A DNA stretch of 64,000 nucleotides from Ascarosepion bandense (taxonomy: Eukaryota; Mollusca; Cephalopoda; Sepiida; Sepiidae). The notes under the pieces were generated by a model that saw only the letters and a list, made by a program, of their open reading frames with translations, searched no databases and was not told the DNA's origin. The position numbers and the translations under genes are program-made. Where the stretch lies: positions 512,001 to 576,000 of the forward strand of contig JBBBDQ010001294.1 of assembly GCA_037127315.1 (NCBI GenBank), given 5' to 3'. Below, piece by piece: positions 21,345 to 31,855 of the stretch (the stretch's first letter is position 1; every line of letters begins with the position of its first letter).

Positions 21345-21594
21345 AAAATGTATCTATGAACATAAAAGAGACCATACACACAATTTATTAAATGCATTAG
21401 TCATACATAGAAATAAATTCAACTATAACTTTGTCTTAGCAAATGCCATGCTTAATAAAAGAGAAAATTATATCTTACTTAGAAGGATAATTCATGAAAA
21501 TGCCACTATTAAAACTTATCAAAATATAACTGTGAACCCTGGATTCTTCGACATATCTTTTAGAAAAAAGAATTACAATAATCCTAAGCCATAA
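21345..21594 (+). pseudogene. Penelope-like (P) C-terminal fragment
   Basis: The frame after the TA tract reads HNLLNALVIHRNKFNYNFVL, ANAMLNKRENYILLRRIIHE and ends at 21594. The pattern 'H--N--FN---AN-L----N---RR-IHE-I-I-----N' resembles the region after the GIY-YIG nuclease core of Penelope-like or related elements. The upstream nuclease and RT are absent. A second partial copy is at 22317-22490 beyond an inverted-repeat element. Confidence 0.45.
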
Positions 21595-21730
21595 AACATG
21601 CCCACATAAATACTAAAAATGGAAAGAGAATGGTTAAATCCATAGTCTGATGTTATTCAAAACAAATAACACATTAATCAATCCCAATCCAAAATAATTG
21701 AAATATTAATTTGCATATATATATATATAT

Positions 21731-22214
21731 ATTTTCTAAACATACGCTGTTAAATATAAGAGACAATGAATGTCTATTATGTTTAATCATGAGCCGTTCT
21801 AAACGTCGTATAACGTCAGGAAATAACATATTACATTGCATTTGACTACACGGTTTTGTTGTAATTTCGTGCTATCCCGCGGTGTGACATAAAACCACAT
21901 CACAAACTTAAGAACTGTGTTTAATATTTTTGGTAACTATTGCCATTGCCAAGCAAAGTTTTATGTCAACACAAAATAATATCATCGGTGATGGTGGATT
22001 TTATAATATTTCAGTTTAAACAACCTCTCTGAAGATGGCTCATGTGAGCCGAAAGCTTAGAAGAAAACCAATAAATAATTATCCAAATGTTGGAGAATTT
22101 TTGTCTTTATTTTCAACTGAAATTAAAGCAAAAATACGATATTTAGAACAGCTCATGATTAAACATAATAGACATTCATTGTCTCTTATATTTAACAGTG
22201 TATGTTTAGAAAAT
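21731..22214. mobile_element. Inverted-repeat element, ~484 bp, between (TA)n tracts
   Basis: The left end ATTTTCTAAACATACGCTGT and following sequence (AATATAAGAGACAATGAATG ...) is mirrored at the right end (... CATTCATTGTCTCTTATATT to TTTAGAAAAT), giving terminal arms of roughly 75-85 bp. The interior contains CTGAAGATGGCTCATGTGAGCCGAAA (stored here in two parts: CTGAAGA then a GGCTCA/TGAGCC hairpin then GAAA) at 22029-22054. A frame from 22035 stays open across it, but codes for nothing recognised. Probably a non-autonomous element. Confidence 0.65.
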
Positions 22215-22236
22215 TACTTGCTGCCTCGATATACTA

Positions 22237-22237
22237 A

Positions 22238-22273
<36 letters not shown>

Positions 22274-22274
22274 A
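22237..22274. repeat. (TA)n(TG)n microsatellite
   Basis: TATATATATG followed by about ten TG units. Confidence 0.95.
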
Positions 22275-22316
22275 TAAAACTGTACTGGCATCAATCCCAA
22301 TCCAAAATAATTTTTT

Positions 22317-22490
22317 AAAAATGTATCTATAAACATAAAGAGACCTTATACACAATTTATTAAATGCATTAGTCATACATAGAAATAAATTCAACTCCAA
22401 ATTTGACTTAACTAATACCACACTTATTAAAAAAGAAAGTGGTAACTTACTTAGAAGGTTAATTCTAGAAGGAAACTTCATCAGAAATTA
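22317..22490 (+). pseudogene. Second Penelope-like fragment, duplicate of 21345-21495
   Basis: ACACAATTTATTAAATGCAT, TAGTCATACATAGAAATAAA and ACTTACTTAGAAGG-TAATTC repeat the 21.36-21.49 kb fragment almost word for word. The frame is lost. Confidence 0.55.
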
Positions 22491-22859
22491 TATATAAAAG
22501 AGAAAAGAAAATGGTGCTATCTTTTTTGTTTTTTTTTCATTGGTTAATCTCATTATATCACCAACTTTCATAAAATTCATAAGTAAAGAATTTAAGACCA
22601 AAGTACCCACAAATACAACCAGCATATCTTAAATTCTTTCACTCTCAAATAAAACTTTTTCCAATCAACATACAGACTCTACCAGACATAAATGAAAATG
22701 CCTGTTTGCTACACATATGAGAAACTGCAAACACATTATTCAGCATAGACCAATTAGAATTAAGATACACAAACCCCATTTGACAAGACAAATACAGATC
22801 AGATCTACTTTAGCAACAAAAAAAAAGAACACTAAAATAAAAAATACCAGAATTTTTTT

Positions 22860-22930
22860 CTCTTCCATGTTTAATTTCTGATGAAGCTTAAATAAAATGA
22901 AACATGTTAAATTTACAAACATGTCCTATT
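22860..22930 (+). repeat. Element 3' motif CTGATGA...GAAAC
   Basis: CTGATGAAGCTTAAATAAAA + TGAAAC, then ATGTTAAATTTAC, at 22878-22915. Reverse-oriented relatives lie at 28.93-28.98 kb and 29.13 kb. The conserved spacing suggests the end of a dispersed element. Confidence 0.4.
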
Positions 22931-23034
22931 TGTTCCTTATCCTATCATTTTGTTGGATTCTAATTCATATTTCATCCCAATTCATGTATGTGTATATATA
23001 ATTCATTTCAAAAACTACATCTGTCAGAAAAGGC

Positions 23035-23930
23035 CTATGATCAGGAAGTTTAGAAGAGTGTGGAACCACTTTTAATTGAGGTTGTTCCCAGGTCCACCAT
23101 GTTAGGGTCTTATCTATAGGAAATAATGAATCCCTAAACTAGGGTAAAAGAATAATAGTACATGATAAATACATTTTCATAGTAAAAAATTTACCAGCAA
23201 TAGATTTTTAAAAAATAAATAGCAGACTTTTTTTTAAAGAAAAAAAAAATTTACCAGCAATAGATTTTTAAAAAATAAATTGCTAGCAGATTAAAAAAAA
23301 AATTACCAGCAATAGATTTTTAAAAATTAAATTGCTAGCAGATTACAAAAAAAATTACCAGCAATAGTTTTTTAAAAAGTAAATAAATTGCTAGCAGATT
23401 TTTTTAAAAAGAAAAAAAAATTACCAGCAATAGATTTTTAAAAAATAAATTGCTAGCAGATTAAAAAAAATTTACCAGCAATAGATTTTTAAAAAAATAG
23501 CAGACTTTTTTTTTAAAGAAAAAAAAATTTACCAGCAATAGATTTTTAAAAAATAAATTGCTAGCAGATTAAAAAAAATTACCAGCAATAGTTTTTTAAA
23601 AAGTAAATAAATTGCTAGCAGATTTTTTTAAAAAGAAAAAAAATTACCAGCAATAGATTTTTAAAAAATAAATTGCTCGCAGATTAAAAAAAAATACCAG
23701 CAATAGATTTTTAAAAAATAAATTGCTAGCAGATTAAAAAAAAATTACCAGCAATAGTTTTTTAAAAAGTAAATAAATTGCTAATAAATGTTTTTAAAGG
23801 AAAAAATATAACCAGCATTAAATATTTGTAAAATAAAAAATACTTGAGCTCTTAAAAAATAAATTTCAGTTTTTAATAACCCATAAGGAGTTGATATACC
23901 ATTAAACAAACAAACAATTCAATACTTTTA
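23035..23930 (-). repeat. D repeat (antisense) expanded by an internal minisatellite
   Basis: The right-hand D block appears reversed at 23035-23150 (GTGTGGAACCACTTTTAATT, CCACCATGTTAGGGTCTTAT) and the left-hand D end appears at 23875-23925 (AATAACCCATAAGGAGTTGA, ACCATTAAACAAACAAAC). The interior is replaced by the minisatellite below, whose unit word TTACCAGCAATA is a normal single-copy D word at 48.29 kb. Confidence 0.7.
23186..23830 (-). repeat. AT-rich minisatellite, 12 units of ~50-66 bp
   Basis: ACCAGCAATAG-type words begin near 23193, 23253, 23305, 23357, 23423, 23474, 23531, 23581, 23646, 23696, 23747 and (as ACCAGCATTA) 23812. The unit is ACCAGCAATAGATTTTTAAA then AATAAATTGCTAGCAGATT and an A-rich spacer. 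Long and short spacers alternate, so larger multi-unit blocks were copied. Confidence 0.85.
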
Positions 23931-25018
23931 ACAAAAAGCTATATTTCTTAAGAAATGGTTGAATTAATGGAAAACCTACAATTTTCAAAAAATGAAAAGA
24001 TGTTAAGATATAAAATATTTAGAAAACCAGCTTTCCTGCTACTGAAGTTTCTACCAATTAGATATTGTCAGGCTGTAAAATTAGATATACTATTGCAAGA
24101 CATTCTTATAAACATAATTATGTCATTGGTGAAGGGGAGGAATAAACAAATAAAAAGGAAGTGAAAATATTGATATATTTTACATAAATACTACTACCAG
24201 TTTTGGGGCTCATAGCTTCGAAGGAGCAATTTTCTAGCATGCTTGCATGCTGTCATCACCTCAAATCACCTTTGTTAAGCCAATTATATTATTAATAATA
24301 TAATGACCAATTTTTCTTTTTGGCATAATTTACAGTTTATTCATGGTACTAAATGTATGGGTCTTTCTCAATGAATCTCATTTTAAAATAGAACTTTTAT
24401 GTTCATTTCATTTCTCATATATAACTAGCAAGTTTTGTGCTGTTTTTATACATTAATACTCTAAAGAAAAATTTTTATTTATAATATCTCATTTTGAAAA
24501 TTCTATCCATTTAACCAATAATTACTTTTTCTTGGCCCTTTATGGGCTCTACTTTTGATCTTTAAACTCCATTAGGCAGTTACCATTCAGTGGACAATTT
24601 ACAATGTCCCAGTAAATGTCTTTTTTTCTTGGCTGCTTTTGCTCCTGTAGTCACTCTCTCCAAACCTAATTTCTAATTATTCTGCCCATTTATTTATTTT
24701 TCCATGTTTCTCATAAAACTGTAACTGATTCATATAGTGCTGTTATTAAAACTTTGAGTAACATGGATATTTGGGGCAGTGCTTACTTATCAATACTCAG
24801 AAAATTCTTCCAGTCTTTGTTAAACCTAATTATATTTCTTTTTTGGTCACACTTTGCAGATGTTACAACTGGTGTAAATACCAAACTGTCATTATGCTTT
24901 AATGTAAAGCCCTTTCATAGATGTTTTGATTTATTGCTAGATATCAAGAATTTTTTAATAATCGACTCTCTAAACAGTAGAAACCACAATACCACGAAGA
25001 TTGGTTTTCTAAACAATT

Positions 25019-25019
<1 letters not shown>
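23931..25019. other. No recognisable gene
   Basis: AT-rich DNA with no coding pattern I can defend. GCATGCTTGCATGC at about 24238 is a short near-palindrome. Confidence 0.45.
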
Positions 25020-25020
<1 letters not shown>

Positions 25021-25075
<55 letters not shown>

Positions 25076-25078
25076 TAT
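25021..25078. repeat. (TA)n microsatellite
   Basis: About 50 bases of TA followed by ACATATATATGG. Confidence 0.95.
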
Positions 25079-25079
25079 G

Positions 25080-25262
25080 GAGGGGCAATGGATTGCTGCA
25101 TTGAAGAGTCAAGTTTGAATTCCAGTCAAGTTCATTATAATCACTTCACATATTCTAATACCTTAGGGAAAGGTACGAATTCATCTCTTCTCCTCCCAGC
25201 TGTGGGTAAATAGCAGGACAGACAGGATTTTATATCCTTGGATGGCAAACAGTCTAGGAGAT
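25080..25262 (+). repeat. S1 SINE, 3'-truncated
   Basis: Head GGCAATGGATTGCTGCATTG, B box CAAGTTTGAATTCC, body GGGAAAGGTACGAATTCATC and GGACAGACAGGATTTTATAT. It stops at the AACAGTCTA word, so the tail side is missing. Confidence 0.6.
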
Positions 25263-25392
25263 AAAAAAATTCAAATCATCCTGGAGAGGGTTGGGCTCTA
25301 TTAAGCTATTTTGGCTAATACACCACTTTAACTGCAGTAGCTGTATATATGGTACCCCTATAACTCAAAACATTTAGAACTGTGATTGTGAG

Positions 25393-25393
<1 letters not shown>

Positions 25394-25423
<30 letters not shown>

Positions 25424-25424
25424 T
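25394..25424. repeat. (TA)n(GA)n microsatellite
   Basis: ATATATATAT followed by a run of AG units. Confidence 0.95.
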
Positions 25425-25477
25425 GAATAGATAAATTTATTTGTTTTGAATATAAATTTGTTTGTCTTCAATTTTTA

Positions 25478-25485
25478 ATTAAACA

Positions 25486-25537
<52 letters not shown>

Positions 25538-25835
25538 CTACCGGCCTGAATATTTTTAAGAAAAATTGTTAGGAAAATGTGTTATTCGGTAGGATTCAAA
25601 CCTGCATTCCGTAACACAGAAGAAGCTATCAATTGATTTGACACATCTTAGACTGCTCAGCCATGAATGATTTCATAGTCCAAACTGTTTATAAGACTTG
25701 AATCAGCTTTGTTTAGACTGAAATCATTCATGGTTAAGTAGTCTAATTGATATCTTCCCCTGTGTTGTTAGGTTAAAGTCCTGCTGAATATTTTCTAACA
25801 AAATTTCTCAAAAATATTCAGTCTGATAAATATAC

Positions 25836-25870
<35 letters not shown>

Positions 25871-25880
25871 TAATTAAAAC
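25478..25880. repeat. Foldback: two S3 tRNA-like SINEs in inverted orientation
   Basis: The left copy (about 25537-25680) is antisense, with GGATTCAAACCTGCATTCC as the reversed B box and the ATTCAGGCCGGTAG end at its left. The right copy (about 25717-25832) is sense, beginning ATTCATGGTTAAGTAGTC. The outer flanks TAATTAAACAG and GTTTAATTAAAA plus (TA)n tracts on both sides continue the inverted repeat. The arms exceed 110 bp around a ~40 bp spacer. Confidence 0.65.
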
Positions 25881-26009
25881 CAGAGAATCTATTCAGATAT
25901 GAGTAGATATTAAAAATAATGTTCAAACAAATAAAATTAAAATATGTAGGTTGTCAATCAATTTTTATAAATCTTCAGAACTTTTCATATATATATATAT
26001 ATTCAAAAG

Positions 26010-26260
26010 GAAACAGCTTGAGGGTAAAATCCCAAAGAGATCCTATTAATATTAATTGTTAAAAATGAAGTATTAAAACTGATCCAGCCAAAGGGCTCAA
26101 TGTAATTAAAATTATTTATTTACAGAGCCAATATTTATTTGTTACATATAAAAAATTCAAATTTTTCAAGGTTATATGGCCATTCCGATGAGTGAAACCA
26201 ACACCCACATATTTGGTGATCATAATCATTCTGCTAAAATACAATCAGTGTGTTTATGTG
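26010..26260. other. No recognisable gene
   Basis: AT-rich spacer. A (TA)n run ends at 26002. Confidence 0.4.
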
Positions 26261-26261
26261 T

Positions 26262-26465
26262 AAAGAAAACAGAAGTAAGAGTAGCAAAAGGAAATGGAAG
26301 AAAGAAAGAGAAGGAGATAAAAGAAAAAGAGGGAAGAGAAAGAAGTGGAAGAAAGAAAAATGGGAGAAGAGGAAAAGAAGAAAGAGGAAGGAAAAAGTGT
26401 ATCAGATTGGCAGATGGAATAAAAAAGATGCAAACAGGAGGAAAAAAAAGTCAAAATAGACACAT
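26262..26465 (+). repeat. GA-rich low-complexity tract
   Basis: Polypurine sequence whose frames translate to Lys/Arg/Glu-rich strings (for example RKKEKEIKEKEGRER). Open readings follow from absence of T, not from coding constraint. Confidence 0.85.
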
Positions 26466-26769
26466 TAAAAAATTTTTTTTTAATTTTTAAATTTAAAAAA
26501 TGTACACAGAAAAAAGAAAGGTGTCATGCTTCGCCTGGTCTTTTCCAATTTTTTTCCCCTTTCAATCCAAAACAGGGTCCAAATTATGTTAATATCAAAT
26601 AATTATGTTAAAAATTGACCTCAGGAATAAAAAAGAATAAAAGAATGAGTAAATTAAGGGATATTAGAATATAGATTAATTGTAGAAAATTAAATTAGAA
26701 ATAAATCCAAGGTAGCCTCAATACTTAAATAATATTTCTATATAAATAAATTAAAATTAAACAAAATAA

Positions 26770-26990
26770 AAAGAAATTATTTTATAATATATATAAAATA
26801 TATATATATATATATATATATATTATTTTGAATTTATATCATAAGTGTGCTATAACATCACTACAAAGTAGGTATTTTGTTTCGACACTTCTTGTCTTGT
26901 CAAAGCACAAGAAATGGTGATATAAAATAGCTACTTTATGGTGATGATATAACATACTTAGGCTATAATTTTAAAATAAATATTATTTGC
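26770..26990. mobile_element. Foldback (MITE-like) element beside (TA)n
   Basis: GCTATAACATCACTACAAAG ... TTCGACACTTCTTGT at 26849-26898 is mirrored by ACAAGAAATGGTGATATAAA ... GATGATATAACATACTTA to about 26961, with extended similarity outward. The left arm alone is repeated at about 21115-21165 (TTATAATATCACTACAAAAG). A (TA)n run abuts the left end. Confidence 0.65.
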
Positions 26991-27071
26991 TCTACTCTGT
27001 ATTGAGACTTCTTTTCAGAATAGTGTTTTTTTTAGATATCAGTTTTATTCCATCCATACCAACCCTATACT

Positions 27072-27074
<3 letters not shown>

Positions 27075-27107
<33 letters not shown>

Positions 27108-27120
27108 CATACACACACAC
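27075..27120. repeat. (TG)n(TA)n(CA)n microsatellite
   Basis: GTGTGTGT, TA run, then ACACACAC; self-complementary simple sequence. Confidence 0.95.
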
Positions 27121-27779
27121 AATATATCTCAAGTTATATTGCTGATAAGAAGGGATAAAACCACTAACTGAAATAATTTAAAATAATTGATATTTTTAAG
27201 AAATTAAATTTTGTGTGCATATGTAAATATGGATTTTTTTCATATATATATATGAATACATAAGTAAATACATGAATACATTTGTAAATATGTATTATAT
27301 ATTATACGTGATTCTATATGATTATATAGTATAATATATATATTGTATTAGCTGTATAGCTTGGCATTACTCAGTTTTTTTTTAGTGGTTATGTTGAAAT
27401 GGTAAGGGCATGTGCTTATTCAAAAAGCTCCAGTATAAGGTTATCTGTGATTTGTAAGTTGAAAAAAGGCAAGGTAAGTATTGGTTTTTGTTGTATTTTT
27501 ATAATGGGATTCATGCTTGGTCAATTTTGCTAATAAATGGGAATGATATATGTACAATTAGAAGAATGGGGGTGGGCCTTACAGGAGCCTGGAATGTGAT
27601 GTGATGATATTTTGATGCGGAAGAAGTGGATGCATTATCCCTGTAACCTTGTAGAAAATGTAAAATTGTTATGGCATATGATAAGGTAGAGGTTACTAAG
27701 CATCTAAGCATTTCAAAGAAATAAACAATCACAAAAAGCAACATTTTCCATTAATTTTTGCTGGACCCTGTGTGTCAAT

Positions 27780-28226
27780 TGATTTTTTTTCTATATCAAG
27801 GCATCAGAACTTGATCTACCATTGAGTCGATTTTGGTTTAGTTTGAGTGAAGCATCTTGGAGAAATGTATAAAATTGCACAAAAGACCACCAAAAATTAT
27901 GTTTATCATTAATTTTTGACAAACCTTGTACATTGATTAAAAAGATTTTTGTGTACATCAATGTTTTGAACCTGGATCTACAAGTTACCCGATTTTGGTT
28001 GAATTCGCATAAGTCGTCTCGGAAGAGTTCATAAATTCTAAGCATTTTGGTGATTTGTTCCGTACCCTGACAATCAACTTGAAAATTGTTTGTATATGTC
28101 AAAGGTTCATGTCATGATTGACAAGTGACCCAATTTTGTTTGAAAATGGACCAAGGGTTTTGGAGGAGTAAGGTTTGTTAGAATGGAGACACACAAACAC
28201 ACAAACAGCAGACAGACATATCCATT

Positions 28227-28264
<38 letters not shown>

Positions 28265-28267
28265 TAT

Positions 28268-28300
<33 letters not shown>

Positions 28301-28310
28301 TATCTGGTCT
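27780..28310 (+). repeat. E repeat, three tandem ~170 bp units plus (TA)n
   Basis: Three related units each hold a CAT-(A/G)-AA-CTTGATCTACC or equivalent word followed by GATTTTGGTT and a TTGGAGAAA / CGGAAGAG / TGGAGGAG block (about 27800, 27968 and 28110). The third ends in CACACAAACACACAAACAG, CAGACATATCCATTCTTATA and long TA runs (28228-28305). The 103-residue minus-strand reading through units 1-2 contains a repeated LNQNR/FNQNR motif, explained by the tandem structure. Confidence 0.6.
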
Positions 28311-28819
28311 TTAAAATACTAAACTTTTAGGTATACCTTCAGCTCTTATTAATCAATTTCATTTGTGATGACCAACAATTTCAATCCTTTATTCTGATGC
28401 TTCTAACCCTTACCTGGAGAAAGTGTCTTTCAGAATTTCTGTTCAAATACCTCAATTTTTCCTAATTTACTTTTGCTAAATGAATAGAAAGTGTGTACCA
28501 TTGAATTCATTCTACAAGAACACTTCTTCTCAAAAGAAGAAAGCAAGTTATTGACAGAAATAATTTCCATCATTTCAATCAAACCAAAAAAAAAAACAAG
28601 TTTTAGCTAACTAAGGCTTTGATATCTGAATAATGGTTTATTGTCAGTGCAATATGATTTGGACAAAGCATTTTATTAGTTTCACAAATTAGTGTACATT
28701 TTTTATCTTTGATCATAAGGTTTTTTTTTTTGTCTATCCCAGTCTTTTAAACTTATATTCAGGTACACAAAAGTAATTAAATTGCATTTACTGTTTGATA
28801 TAGTTTCATATTAAATCTC

Positions 28820-29170
28820 TCCTCCTCCCCCTCTCTCTCTTTCTCTCTCTCTCTATATATATGTGTATGTGTGTGTGTGTGTGTGTCTATATTAAAATGA
28901 TAGAATAAAGTAAAAGAACAAAATAGGAAATGTATTGCAATTTAACATGTTTCACTTTTATTAAAGCTTCTTCAGAGAGAAAAAGCATTTTGTAGGTGGA
29001 AATATAATGTAGATTCTGTCTCTTTGAAATGATTTTCATGTTCAGATAAAATGAGTTGAATATATGGATCAGAATCGGACAAGATGATAAAATAAAGTAA
29101 AATAAAAAAAATAGGAAATGTATCTCAGTTTAACATGTTTCACTTTTATTAAAGCTTTTATTTTATTAAA
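28820..29170 (-). repeat. Microsatellite and duplicated element ends
   Basis: (TC)n(TA)n(TG)n at 28825-28885 is followed by two related blocks (28890-28990 and 29080-29165), both with AAATAGGAAATGTAT, TTTAACATGTTTCACTTTTA and TTAAAGCTT. Read in reverse, each carries the CTGAAGA ... GAAAC motif seen at 22.88 kb, although the second lacks the CTGAAGA part. Confidence 0.55.
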
Positions 29171-29413
29171 GAGAAAAATTTACAAAGAGACAGTATACTG
29201 GTATGCTTTAATTTGAGGTTAATTCTTATTGGTCAGATATGATATATGTCATGTGTATTAAATCAATAGATAATTATTTTTTAGATGTCTGTGCATGGAA
29301 TATTTTGTGTATGTGTATAGAAATGCTTTTCTGTTTAGGTGAATATTTTGTTAATATGCGTGTATTTGTGTGCATGCATATTAATACACATGTCACATGT
29401 ATTAAAGCAATGG

Positions 29414-29416
<3 letters not shown>

Positions 29417-29466
<50 letters not shown>
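29417..29466. repeat. (TA)n microsatellite
   Basis: About 48 bases of pure TA. Confidence 0.95.
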
Positions 29467-29469
<3 letters not shown>

Positions 29470-29521
29470 GAATACTTTGGACTGTAAAGTGCGTGATGGG
29501 GAATCACTATGATGCCTAAAG

Positions 29522-29745
29522 TTAGCAGCTTTGTATAGAGGTAGTAAAATTTGCAAGCCATTTCTTGTCACAGTTAACAACTGATTGGAACTTATTTTTG
29601 AGCTCAGCTACTAATTTGTCTAACATATCAGACTTGCTATTAAAACAGGCATAAATAGCATTAATCTTTACTAGTTGTTCCCCTTGGATACTCTTCCACC
29701 TATGAAGGGATGGTTTTGCCCAGAGAGTCTGAGCAGCCATTATTT
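29522..29745 (-). pseudogene. J LINE RT fragment
   Basis: The minus-strand reading IYACFNSKSDMLDKLVAELK and NKFQSVVNCDKKWLANF follows the pattern just after the RT catalytic aspartates in jockey-like LINEs ('YSC-----D----L---L-----W---W---FN'). The catalytic box itself is not preserved. Cut off at both ends. Confidence 0.55.
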
Positions 29746-30117
29746 ATTGGTGACACATGTAGCAAATAAGTAGTCCAATTAAAATATTGTTTCCATCATG
29801 TGTCTGAGTTCTTTTAGTTTAAATTTACATTGGTAGCAGAGCATAACAATCAAGGCAATGGCTCTCAAATTTATTCTTCCACTCATTTTAAAATTGAATA
29901 AATACAACACTTAATGAATGTAGTTATGGAACAAGGTGAATTGTTTTGGCTAGATTTTGAGCATGGTGCATCCGAATGGCAAGCAAGTGAGGCTGAGCAA
30001 ACAAGAAACGATGAATACACTTCTTGATGAAAATATGATTTCCTCCTCAAATGATGATCTGGAAATGGCAAGAAAGAAGAAACTCCAAATTTAGTTGAAA
30101 ATAAAGTTTACATGCAA
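29746..30117. other. No recognisable gene
   Basis: No ORF or repeat in this stretch that I can assign. Confidence 0.4.
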
Positions 30118-30425
30118 ATCAGTCAGTCAGTTAAGTGCCATACGTGATACACGTTTGGGCGATCATGTCTCTTTTGAGACATGACTGACTGGGCAGAAGA
30201 TTATCCCACAGTAGGTTGCCATTGCTTTCTGTGGTAGACTGGTTGCCAACCAAGGCTATAGAGCCCAATCTGTCCTGTTATTTAACCCATAACTGGAAGG
30301 AATAGATGGATTAATACCTTTCCCAAGGGTATTTGCACATAAGTGAATGCAAGGACTTGGAATTTGAACTCGGCTCTCCAATTTCTCATTCTGAGCCGAT
30401 ATCTACTGCGCCACAACGCACATCC
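30118..30425 (-). repeat. S1 tRNA-SINE (antisense), well preserved reference copy
   Basis: The tail CAGTCAGTCAGTTAAGTGCC is at the left, followed by the hairpin-like TGTCTCTTTTGAGACATGAC, the body and the tRNA-like head at the right. Reading the minus strand, the A box is GTGGCGCAGTAGATATCGG and the B box is GAGTTCAAATTCC. CAAAT flanks both ends, a possible short target duplication. About 308 bp. Confidence 0.85.
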
Positions 30426-30744
30426 AAATACATGACCAATATCAACCCAAGATATTCACAAGATAGGTTTACACCTATAACAGTTCCAAAGAGAAACAGA
30501 TCTGTAATGCTATATTTATGGCTCAAGGCTTCCAAGACAAAGAGGCTTACAATATAAGAAATTATTTTCCCACCTTCTCTTAAGTTCTTGGAACAGCATT
30601 TGGAATAATGGCATCTAACCATTGGATGTGTAAACCCATGGACCAGATTTCTACAGAGTAAACAGACTGGTAAGTTTATTTGAATCCTCCTAAAAAGACC
30701 AGTGGGTCTCCAGGTTATATGTAGAAGCTCTCAAAATGTCTATA

Positions 30745-31438
30745 GTGACTGCAATCTGAACACTGTAAGATACACAGTTGATACAGTGCTGATAGCAGAC
30801 ATGAAAAAAAACTACAAGGCCTCCTACAGAAGAAAGTGGAAAGAAAGGACTACATATAAACTACAAGAAAACTGAATGCATGGCCCTCAGTAAAAAGTGG
30901 AGCTCAAAATGTCAACTACAGCAGGTCGAGTATACTAAAATCAAACAGGTACAGAAATTTAAATTCCTGGGAAGTGTTCTAACAGAGAATGGAAAGTGCA
31001 ACACTGTGATCTGAAGTATTGTCATGGCCAAGGATGCATTCCAAAAGCTGAGTAGAGTATTGAGAGACAGGAAAATTTTCTTGGAAACAAAAAAAAGAAT
31101 TATGTGTTGAGGAAAACATGGACTGAACCTGTGAATAACAATGAGCTTTTGATAAGGATGGAAATGAAAAGGAAACTTATACTTATCAAGAAAAGACAGC
31201 TGAAGTTCTTGGGACATGTAATGAGGAAAGAGGGTTTGGAGAATCTAATAATCTCATGTCATGGAGAGAGGGGAAAGCAATGCATAACATACTTGATAGA
31301 CCTGAACAGGTAGATGAGAGAACAGCATTTGAGAGAAGTAACAAGAGGAAGGGTGTCAAGAGCTGCAAGAAATAGGGAAATTTGGAGGGTCATGATTGCC
31401 TAAGTCTTGAAGAGACACAGTAGATAGAAGAAGATGAT
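30745..31438 (+). pseudogene. RTE-like LINE, RT to C-terminus
   Basis: It begins at NLNTVRYTVDTVLIADM, where the catalytic box has changed to YTVD, and runs through 'IKQVQKFKFLGSVLTENGKC', a gap, then RKRQLKFLGHVMRKEGLENL and the terminal WRVMIA-type end with CTTGAAGAGACAC. About 690 bp is kept in several frames. The internal region corresponding to 'YVWSVLLYGCETWT' is missing, so there is an internal deletion. Confidence 0.7.
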
Positions 31439-31439
31439 G

Positions 31440-31855
31440 CTTCAAAATCCTGGTATATGAAACTCAAGGATAAATTAACTAAAATTAGAAGTGGGAGTTT
31501 CAAAATATGACCAAGCAATATTTAGGTAGCATTTTGGTAATTAACCTCAAAATATAATGGCCGCCCACGTTAGTGATTTTTGTTTTGCAGGAACAGAAAT
31601 CTTTCAGACAAAATTTGAAGCTAAATCTTCAGAAGTTGCCGATCTCCAGTATATAGGAATAAACAAAGAAAAACAGAGATGATATCAAACTAGAACAGAA
31701 AGAATATGTAACAAAGTTCACGTTAATTAATTACATGGTGCGATGGATAAATTGTCGTCTCAATTACACAAAAATAAAAATAGCACTGACATCACATTTT
31801 AACAAATATACAAAACCAAATTACACAAAATATCTTGAAATACTAAAGAGTTAAT
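31440..31855. other. No recognisable gene
   Basis: Unassigned. The tract TTTTTGTTTTGCAG at 31578 resembles a splice acceptor, but no coding frame follows. Confidence 0.4.

Noticed and set aside
26176..26490. Lys/Arg/Glu-rich ORFs up to 104 codons
   Set aside because: Polypurine low-complexity DNA lacks T and so lacks stops. Codon use and composition show no protein-like constraint.
31578..31720. Exon after TTTTTGTTTTGCAG
   Set aside because: No frame after the acceptor-like site has coding character or a plausible donor.
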